The notes beneath the pieces were generated by a model. The model worked only from the letters and a program-made list of their open reading frames with translations. It had not been told where the DNA came from and searched no databases. From contig CAVKJG010000003.1 in assembly GCA_963656825.1 (NCBI GenBank), positions 1-64,000 on the forward strand: a DNA stretch of 64,000 nt. The letters are read 5' to 3'. Within the stretch, counting starts at the first letter, position 1, and each line of letters starts with the position of its first letter. The translations under genes were made by a program, and so were the position numbers. This stretch comes from CAG-841 sp963656825 (GTDB lineage Bacteria > Bacillota > Clostridia > Oscillospirales > CAG-272). Positions 58,240 through 64,000 of this stretch are shown one piece after another.

Positions 58240-59520
58240 ATGTACAGCGAAAGAAAACAGATAGCCAAAGGGGTATATTTTACGGATATCCCTGCGGACA
58301 AATTCAAAGCAAACTATATTCAGATAAGATTTATGATGCCGCTCGCAAAGGATACGGCGGCGAAAAACGCGCTCGTTTTCCCCGTAATTCTGCGCGGAAC
58401 GGAAAAATATCCCGCGCTTGCGGATATGCGCCGTCGCAAGCAGGAGCTTTATGATTCGGGCGTATGGTCGGGACACTGGAAGCACGGCGACAACCACATA
58501 GTGACGATCGAAGCAAGCTCGCTGCGCAATTCGTACGCGATAGACGATACCGACATAACGGAGGGCGTGCTTGACCTTATCGGGCAGGTAATTCTTCATC
58601 CCGTGACGGAGGACGGAGTTTTCAAAGCCGAAAGCGTTGAGGGCGAAAAGAAAATAGCAGCCGATGCCGTCCGCGCGACGATAAACCAGAAGGGCAGATA
58701 CGCAAGAATCCGCGCGCTTGAGGAAATGTTCTCCGGCGACGCATACGGCATAAGCGACGGAGGCACGGTTGAGGAAATCGAAGCCGTTTGTCCGAAGTGC
58801 CTTTTCGACGCTTACAAAAATATGCTCCGCACGGCAAGAATCGAAATTTTTGCCGTCGGCGATTTTGACGGCGACGTCCTTGAAAAGAAATTTTCCGAAA
58901 TTTTCTCCTCCGTCGAAAGAGGCGAAATCTACGAGCCGGAACCCGATACAAAGGGCGCGGCAAGAGCCGAGGTAAAGAAAATTTATGACAGGCAGAACGT
59001 CACTCAGGGCGTGCTTGTTCTCGGATTTTTCACGGGCAGCGCAGCTTCGGACGACGACTACGCCGTGACAAAGGTTTTCAACACCGTTTTCGGCGGAAGC
59101 GCGGCAAGCAAGCTGTTTATGAACGTCAGAGAAAAGCTCAGCCTCTGCTATTACTGCTCGTCGTCTCTTATCGGCGAAAAGGGCGCGATGACCGTCGCCT
59201 CCGGAATTCAGTTTGAAAACGAGCAGAAGGCGTTCGACGAGATAATGGCTCAGCTTGACAAAATGAAAAACGGCGAAATAACCGAAGACGAAATAGAAAT
59301 GGCGAAGAAATCCCTTTGCGATGATATTATGGGCGCCGACGACAATATCCGCGCGCTTGCGGCGAGGGCCTTCGGCGAGGTAATATACGGCAGAAAGCTG
59401 ACCGATGAAGAAAAGATTGCAAAAATAAACGCCGTGACAAAAGAGCAGATAACCGAGCGGGCGAAGGCTGTGCGTCTTGATACGTACTACTTCCTTTGCG
59501 GACAGGAGGAGAGCAAATGA
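58240..59520 (+). CDS. M16 peptidase-like protein, YfmF type (catalytically silent)
   Basis: 426 residues from ATG 58240 (AAAGGACAG site). It has the insulinase fold over two repeats, but the zinc motif HxxEH is absent: the corresponding region reads RFMMPLAKDTAAKNALVF. The C-terminal half keeps the family's VFGGSAASKLFMNVREKLSLCYYC. It pairs with the active YfmH-type protein through an ATGA overlap, presumably as a heterodimer of one active and one inactive subunit. In Firmicutes this pair is annotated with EF-P modification; the reaction is not proven here. Confidence 0.87.
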   Translation: MYSERKQIAKGVYFTDIPADKFKANYIQIRFMMPLAKDTAAKNALVFPVILRGTEKYPALADMRRRKQELYDSGVWSGHWKHGDNHIVTIEASSLRNSYAIDDTDITEGVLDLIGQVILHPVTEDGVFKAESVEGEKKIAADAVRATINQKGRYARIRALEEMFSGDAYGISDGGTVEEIEAVCPKCLFDAYKNMLRTARIEIFAVGDFDGDVLEKKFSEIFSSVERGEIYEPEPDTKGAARAEVKKIYDRQNVTQGVLVLGFFTGSAASDDDYAVTKVFNTVFGGSAASKLFMNVREKLSLCYYCSSSLIGEKGAMTVASGIQFENEQKAFDEIMAQLDKMKNGEITEDEIEMAKKSLCDDIMGADDNIRALAARAFGEVIYGRKLTDEEKIAKINAVTKEQITERAKAVRLDTYYFLCGQEESK

Positions 59521-60803
59521 ACGAAATAATAATGCGCGAAGACAAGGCGATAGGCGAAAAATATTATTATACAAAGCACAAGAGCGGACTTGATATTTAT
59601 GTCATTCCGAAAAAGTTCCGTCAGAGCTACGCCATATTTTCAACGAAATACGGCGCGGCGGACAACTGCTTCAAGCTTGAGGTCGACAAGGATTTTGTGA
59701 AAGTGCCGGACGGCATCGCACATTTTCTTGAACACAAAATGTTTGAAAACGAAGACGGCAGCGATACGTTTGAGCGTTTTGCAAAATACGGCGCGGACGC
59801 AAACGCGTTTACGTCAAGCGAAATGACGGGCTACCTTTTCTCCTGCACGAGCAATTATGACGAAAACCTTGAAACCCTGCTTGACTATGTTACAAAGCCG
59901 TATTTCACTCCGCAGACCGTCGCAAAGGAACAGGGAATTATAGGTCAGGAAATAAAAATGGGAGAGGACAATCCCGCAAGAGCGCGCTACTACAACACGA
60001 TGGAGGCGCTTTATGCCGACAGTCAGATAAAGATAAACGTAGCCGGAACGGTTGAATCCATTGCCGAAATAACGGCGGATCTGCTTTACAGCTGCTATCG
60101 CACGTTCTATAACCTTTCAAATATGGTGCTTGTCACAAGCGGCGACATCACTATGGAGCAGGTGCTTGCCGTTGCGGATAAGGTTCTTCCCGTTCAGGAG
60201 GAAAAGAAGATTGTCCGTTGCTATAATCCCGAAAAGGCGGAGGTCAACAAAAAGCGCGTAAAGGTAAAAATGGCGGTGGCAAAACCGATGTTTGAAATCG
60301 GCATAAAGGATATTGAAATACCGTCCGACCCGAAGGAGCTTCTGAAAAAATCAATTGCGGGCGGCGTGCTTTACGATATGCTGTTCGGCGGCACGTCCGA
60401 CTTTGCGATAGACGTTTACGAAAGCGGACTTGTCCGCGGCTTTGGCGCAGGGTATTCGCTTGACCATATTTTCGGCATGGGAGAGCTTGTCGGCGAGAGC
60501 GACGATCCCGAGGCGGTTTACGATAAATTCGTGAAATACATTGAAGAAAAGAAGAAAACGGGACTTGACCGCAGTGAATTCGAGAGAATAAAGAAAGCCA
60601 ATTACGCAAGTCTTGTCAAAAGCTTCGATTCGACGCAGAACATCGCAAACAACGTAACCTATATGCTTCTTGACGGTATCGACATTATGGATTACAGCAA
60701 GGCTGTTGCGGATGTATCGTTTGAATATACGGAGGAGCTGCTAAATAAGCTGTTCGACGAAAAATATTATGCGATGAGCGTCGTCGAGCCTCTGGATAAA
60801 TAA
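59517..60803 (+). CDS. M16 metallopeptidase, YfmH type (active subunit)
   Basis: 428 residues from ATG 59517 (GGAGGAG site, overlapping the previous stop). Inverted zinc motif HFLEHKMFE (HxxEH) is near residue 70, with the downstream Glu ligand in the helix around residue 145 (GQEIKMGEDNPA). The C-terminal inactive-half domain starts near residue 230. Likely partner of the YfmF-type protein. The lgt gene follows after an 80-bp spacer that contains a CGTCGGCT / AGCCGACG hairpin. Confidence 0.9.
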   Translation: MNEIIMREDKAIGEKYYYTKHKSGLDIYVIPKKFRQSYAIFSTKYGAADNCFKLEVDKDFVKVPDGIAHFLEHKMFENEDGSDTFERFAKYGADANAFTSSEMTGYLFSCTSNYDENLETLLDYVTKPYFTPQTVAKEQGIIGQEIKMGEDNPARARYYNTMEALYADSQIKINVAGTVESIAEITADLLYSCYRTFYNLSNMVLVTSGDITMEQVLAVADKVLPVQEEKKIVRCYNPEKAEVNKKRVKVKMAVAKPMFEIGIKDIEIPSDPKELLKKSIAGGVLYDMLFGGTSDFAIDVYESGLVRGFGAGYSLDHIFGMGELVGESDDPEAVYDKFVKYIEEKKKTGLDRSEFERIKKANYASLVKSFDSTQNIANNVTYMLLDGIDIMDYSKAVADVSFEYTEELLNKLFDEKYYAMSVVEPLDK

Positions 60804-60883
60804 AATATCCGAAAAATAAGAAAGAAAGGATGCGGACGTCGGCTCTGTGAAAAAAGCGCAAAGCCGACGGACGCGCGTCAGAA

Positions 60884-62023
60884 ATGGAACAGATATCAAG
60901 AATTTCGTTTCCCGGACTCGGGATAGGCGAATTTTCGGTTGACAATGTGGCGTTTACCGTTTTCGGCAGACCTGTCATGTGGTACGGCGTGATAATTTGC
61001 ATAGGAATAATTCTTTCGTTTTCGTATTTTGCATATCGCGCGGGAAAAGCCGGAATAAAATTCGACGACGTTATAGACACAACGCTGTTTGCGGTCCCTG
61101 CCGGAATTATCGGCGCAAGACTTTATTACGTTATATTCTACGGCAACGTCCATTCGTTTTATGACGTTATCGCCATATGGAACGGCGGTCTTGCCATATA
61201 CGGCGGAATAATCGGCGGCGCAATAGCGGTTATTCTGGTATCGCTTTATAAAAAGATAGACTTTTTCAAATATGCGGATATGATAATTCCCGGGGTTATG
61301 ATAGGTCAGCTTCTTGGCAGATGGGGAAACTTTTTCAACGGCGAAGCCTATGGCGGAATCGTTTCCGAATCGCACCCCTTGTATTTTCTCCGCATGGGAC
61401 TGCAGAACGGGAACACCTACAGCGATTTTGCAACCGCCGATATGGTTTTCGTCCATCCCACGTTCCTTTACGAGTCGGTATGGAATCTTATCGGATTTAT
61501 TCTGATAAACGTATTTTATAAAAAGAAAAAGTTCGGCGGCGAGGTGCTTTTGTGGTATCTCGGCTGGTACGGCTTCGGAAGATTTTTCATAGAACAGCTC
61601 CGGACGGATTCTCTTTACCTCGGAAACACCGGAATAAGAGTTTCGGCACTGCTCGGAATGGTGCTGTTTGTGATATCGCTGCCGCTTACGGTGGTATTTC
61701 ATGTTCTTGCCGCAAAGAAAGAAAAAGAAGGAAAAATAAGACGCAGCTACGATGTTTCCATCCCGTATTTCTTCGGAATAGGAAAGAGCGGATACGAAGC
61801 GCCCGAAACCGATTCTTCGGTTGATTTCGATACTGCAGAATTTGAAAAAAACGAGGCGGAAAGCGACAAAGCGCTCCGCCGCGCAAGCTCGAAAAAGGAT
61901 CTTTTCATGGCGGACGAGAGCAAGGACGAAGAAGCTCCGCCGATAAAGGTCGTTTTGAAAAAGCAAGAAAAAGACGCGCCCGAAAAATCAGACGGAGAAA
62001 ACGAAGATGGCAAAGATAATTGA
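60884..62023 (+). CDS. lgt: Prolipoprotein diacylglyceryl transferase
   Basis: Transfers diacylglycerol to the lipobox Cys, the first step in maturing the several lipoproteins encoded in this window. 379 residues with about seven membrane helices. The Lgt signature GQLLGRWGNFFNGEAYG lies near residue 140, and WYGVIICIG and NGGLAIYGG are also typical. It carries an unusual charged C-terminal tail of about 90 residues (Glu/Lys/Asp-rich), likely disordered and cytosolic. ATG 60884 has no clear Shine-Dalgarno; no better start was seen. Confidence 0.94.
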   Translation: MEQISRISFPGLGIGEFSVDNVAFTVFGRPVMWYGVIICIGIILSFSYFAYRAGKAGIKFDDVIDTTLFAVPAGIIGARLYYVIFYGNVHSFYDVIAIWNGGLAIYGGIIGGAIAVILVSLYKKIDFFKYADMIIPGVMIGQLLGRWGNFFNGEAYGGIVSESHPLYFLRMGLQNGNTYSDFATADMVFVHPTFLYESVWNLIGFILINVFYKKKKFGGEVLLWYLGWYGFGRFFIEQLRTDSLYLGNTGIRVSALLGMVLFVISLPLTVVFHVLAAKKEKEGKIRRSYDVSIPYFFGIGKSGYEAPETDSSVDFDTAEFEKNEAESDKALRRASSKKDLFMADESKDEEAPPIKVVLKKQEKDAPEKSDGENEDGKDN

Positions 62024-62852
62024 CGGAAAGGCGATTTCCGCCGAGGTGAGAGTGGAAATAAAAGCGGAGGTTGCAAGGCTTTTGGCGGAAGGAATAAGCG
62101 TTTGTCTTGCCGTTGTGATAGTCGGCGACGATCCCGCTTCGCAAATTTATGTCCGCAACAAGAAAAAAGCCTGCGACGAAACGGGCATACGCTCCGAAAT
62201 AATCGCCTTGCCTGCGGAAACCTCCGAAAAAGAGCTTATCTCCGTGCTTGACGGACTGAACTTCCGCAGTGACGTAAACGGCATACTTGTTCAGCTTCCG
62301 CTGCCAAAGCATATAAGCGAGCGGAATATAATCGCGCATATCGCGCCCGAAAAGGACGTTGACGCATTCCGCGACGAAAACGTCGGCAAGATAATGACGG
62401 GGAGCTTCAGCTTTCTGCCGTGTACTCCGGCGGGAATAATTGAGCTTCTGCATCGCAGCAAAATAAGCATAGAGGGCAAGGAATGTGTAGTCGTGGGACG
62501 GAGCAACATAGTGGGAAAGCCTATGGCAATGCTGCTTCTGCACGAAAACGGCACGGTGACGATCTGCCACTCAAAAACAAAAAATCTGCCCGAAATCACA
62601 CGTCGGGCGGACATACTTGTTTCCGCCGTCGGCAAGGCGAACTTTATAACCGCCGATATGGTGAAGGCGGGCGCCGTCGTGATCGACGTAGGTATGAACA
62701 GAACGCCCGAAGGCAAGCTTACGGGCGATGTCGATTTTCCGGCTGTCGAGCCGATAGCTTCGTTTATCACGCCCGTTCCGGGCGGAGTAGGACCTATGAC
62801 GGTTACAATGCTTCTTAAAAATACGGTTACAGCCGCGAAAAAAGCCACCTGA
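62007..62852 (+). CDS. folD: Methylenetetrahydrofolate dehydrogenase/cyclohydrolase
   Basis: Bifunctional one-carbon enzyme, 281 residues. Catalytic YVRNKKKACDETGI near residue 48 (Tyr-x3-Lys), VQLPLPKHI, and the NADP-binding GRSNIVGKPMAMLL near residue 165, followed by PGGVGPMTVTMLL near the C-terminus. The start lies 17 bp inside lgt with a GGAGAAAACG site, so translation is coupled. Confidence 0.96.
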   Translation: MAKIIDGKAISAEVRVEIKAEVARLLAEGISVCLAVVIVGDDPASQIYVRNKKKACDETGIRSEIIALPAETSEKELISVLDGLNFRSDVNGILVQLPLPKHISERNIIAHIAPEKDVDAFRDENVGKIMTGSFSFLPCTPAGIIELLHRSKISIEGKECVVVGRSNIVGKPMAMLLLHENGTVTICHSKTKNLPEITRRADILVSAVGKANFITADMVKAGAVVIDVGMNRTPEGKLTGDVDFPAVEPIASFITPVPGGVGPMTVTMLLKNTVTAAKKAT

Positions 62853-62911
62853 AAAGGCGGCTTCCGGTGATATAATCGGTCTTGTAAATATAATGAAAGA
62901 CGGTAGAAAAA

Positions 62912-63661
62912 ATGATATTCAGCGAAAAATATCACAGCAGAATAGAGGACTTCGGCAGGGGCGGACTTATGACTCCGGAGGCGATTCTGCGCGTGTTTGA
63001 AAATACGGGAAGTCACCATTCGGATTCTGTCGGAGACAGTCTTATATCGGGCAGCGCTGCGGGAATTGCATGGATAGTTGCGGAATGGAATGTGAAGATC
63101 CATCGCGCGCCGAAATACGGTGAAGAGCTTATTCAGTCAACATGCGCGGTGGGACTTAAGCCCGCAATTCAAAGCGGCAGAAAAATGGCGATAAAAACCG
63201 CGTCGGGAGAAGTATGCGCAGAGGGAAGCGCAAAGCTTGTAAGACTTGATGTTGCCACAGGAAAGCTTGTAAAGTCAACAGAGGAGCTTATTGCAAGATA
63301 TGCTCCGGAGCCTGATGATGAAAATGAACAGAAGCCGCCGCGTCTTGTCGTGCCGAAGGAATTCGATTTCGAGCAAGAGGTTTTGCTTCGTCGCGGAGAT
63401 ATAGATTATAACGGTCATGTTCATAACGCAAATTATCTTACTCTTGCAATAGAAGCTTTGCCCGAAGATCTTTACAGAGAAAAGAAGATCGTCTCTTACC
63501 GTATTTCTTATCGCGCGCCGATAAAAGAATCGGACAAGGTGACGGTCAGGAGCGCAGTAAGCGAAGATTCCGTTACAGAGTGTTTCTTCGGCTCTGACGG
63601 TACGCTTAAAACCATAGTATTTTTTGAATTCGACCATACTTTTTTCCCTGAAGAAAAGTAG
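62912..63661 (+). CDS. Acyl-ACP thioesterase (FatA/FatB family)
   Basis: A 249-residue double hot-dog thioesterase that releases fatty acids from acyl carrier protein. The first domain includes GSHHSDSVGDSL and WNVKIHRAPKYGEEL; the second has the catalytic region DIDYNGHVHNANYLTLAIEAL (NxHxxN) near residue 170. Bacterial members set membrane fatty-acid chain length or make short/medium acids. The ribosome binding site is weak (ACGGTAG). It follows folD after 59 bp and is the last gene before the terminal repeats. Confidence 0.88.
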   Translation: MIFSEKYHSRIEDFGRGGLMTPEAILRVFENTGSHHSDSVGDSLISGSAAGIAWIVAEWNVKIHRAPKYGEELIQSTCAVGLKPAIQSGRKMAIKTASGEVCAEGSAKLVRLDVATGKLVKSTEELIARYAPEPDDENEQKPPRLVVPKEFDFEQEVLLRRGDIDYNGHVHNANYLTLAIEALPEDLYREKKIVSYRISYRAPIKESDKVTVRSAVSEDSVTECFFGSDGTLKTIVFFEFDHTFFPEEK

Positions 63662-63799
63662 GGAAAAGAAACTTTAGTTATCGGGGGCAATGTACAGATT
63701 TTTTAATACCTGTACAGACAGAGCTTATTAAAAAAGGCAAAAGAAACTTTAATTATCGGGGACGATATACAGATTTTTTAATACCTGCACAGACGGTTG
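63661..63799 (+). repeat. Dispersed AT-rich repeat, copies 2 and 3 in tandem
   Basis: Units 63661-63734 and 63735-63799 each begin AAAAGAAACTTTA(G/A)TTATCGG and run through TACAGATTTTTTAATACCTG and CACAGAC/TACAGAC. Copy 2 can form the hairpin TGTACAG ... CTGTACA. Same family as 54711-54785, inverted. No coding potential. Confidence 0.85.
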
Positions 63800-63840
63800 A
63801 GGCATACCCTCTCCGTCACGGCAAGCCGTGCCACCGCCCT

Positions 63841-63908
63841 CTTCTCGGCGACGCCGAGACGGGTGTGGATTTGCAAATGCGTAGCGTTTGCGCAGCTTCG
63901 CCGAGAGT
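63841..63908 (+). repeat. GC-rich intergenic repeat, third copy
   Basis: GATTTGCAAATGCGTAGCGT, TTGCGCAGCTTCGCCGAGAG and a preceding CGGCGACGCCGAGACGGG match the units at 121-222. The upstream CTCTCCGTCACGGCAAGC stretch (63809-63835) is a related GC-rich palindromic sequence. 63662-63960 holds no gene. Confidence 0.7.
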
Positions 63909-63965
63909 GATGTTCCAAAGCAGACAAAACGCTTCGTATTCCACTGATTAAACCTTACAAAGAAA

Positions 63966-63998
63966 AACAGAGGTGATTTTTTTCATCTCTGTTTTTTT
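63966..63998 (+). terminator. Terminator at the window edge
   Basis: AACAGAGGTGA / TCATCTCTGTT around a T-rich loop, followed by seven T. No gene in the preceding 300 bp; it may end readthrough from the thioesterase unit or belong to the next locus. Confidence 0.7.
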
Positions 63999-64000
63999 CG

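Noticed and set aside
60830..60850. Alternative upstream start for lgt
   Set aside because: ATG 60830 is in frame but meets a stop after six codons; GTG 60847 is out of frame.

Overview
The window looks like the chromosome of an anaerobic, endospore-forming Clostridia-type Firmicute, probably an uncultured gut lineage near Oscillospirales (lineage inferred). Evidence: pro-sigma-K, a SipL-like SPOCS/LysM protein, a SpoIVFB-like M50 protease, a YtvI-like permease and a LysM-GH18 spore-cortex-type hydrolase; abundant Fe-S enzymes; AGGAGG Shine-Dalgarno sites; sigma-A promoters that often carry an extended -10 (TGn). No rRNA, tRNA, CRISPR array, prophage or insertion sequence was found.

Layout. 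1-307: GC-rich intergenic repeats. 308-9721 (minus): lipoprotein, Hsp33, methyltransferase, DUF2344 plus a B12/radical SAM protein, AddB, a membrane protein and a QueG-like Fe-S protein. 9898-16644 (plus): a divergent type IIA topoisomerase pair, an atypical response regulator, TadA and a DUF3048 lipoprotein. 16684-20210 (minus): GH94 phosphorylase and an M23 lipoprotein. 20505-22487: ABC exporter. 22702-34170 (plus): a 12-gene redox operon (see below). 34235-38391: PAP2 phosphatase, beta-CASP RNase, and a CNNM transporter behind a long structured leader. 38581-45177 (minus): two surface proteins with cohesin-like, dockerin and Cys/His-repeat modules, next to a serine recombinase and what looks like an invertible promoter. 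45381-54634: a sporulation-flavoured region (DUF896, M50 protease, YtvI, LRR lipoprotein, SleL-like, ThrE, Ppx, DUF2500, SigK, SipL-like). 54813-63661: ProS, slipin/NfeD, a YfmF/YfmH M16 pair, Lgt, FolD and an acyl-ACP thioesterase, then dispersed repeats.

The most interesting system is the operon at 22702-34170: malate dehydrogenase, fumarase, HdrB-HdrC-HdrA, MvhD/FlxD, FlxC-, FlxB- and FlxA-like subunits, then a soluble FrdB/FrdA-like pair and a small membrane protein. Read together it encodes oxaloacetate -> malate -> fumarate -> succinate, with the last step wired to an HdrA-type flavin-based electron-bifurcating NADH dehydrogenase in place of a quinol-linked membrane anchor. I infer a soluble complex that couples NADH oxidation to fumarate reduction plus ferredoxin reduction.

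The second is a probable phase switch at 44434-44574. Two 26-bp dyad sites whose AG/CT centres are in inverted orientation bracket a consensus promoter. That promoter currently points away from the surface-protein operon, and a Hin/Gin-sized serine recombinase is encoded next door.
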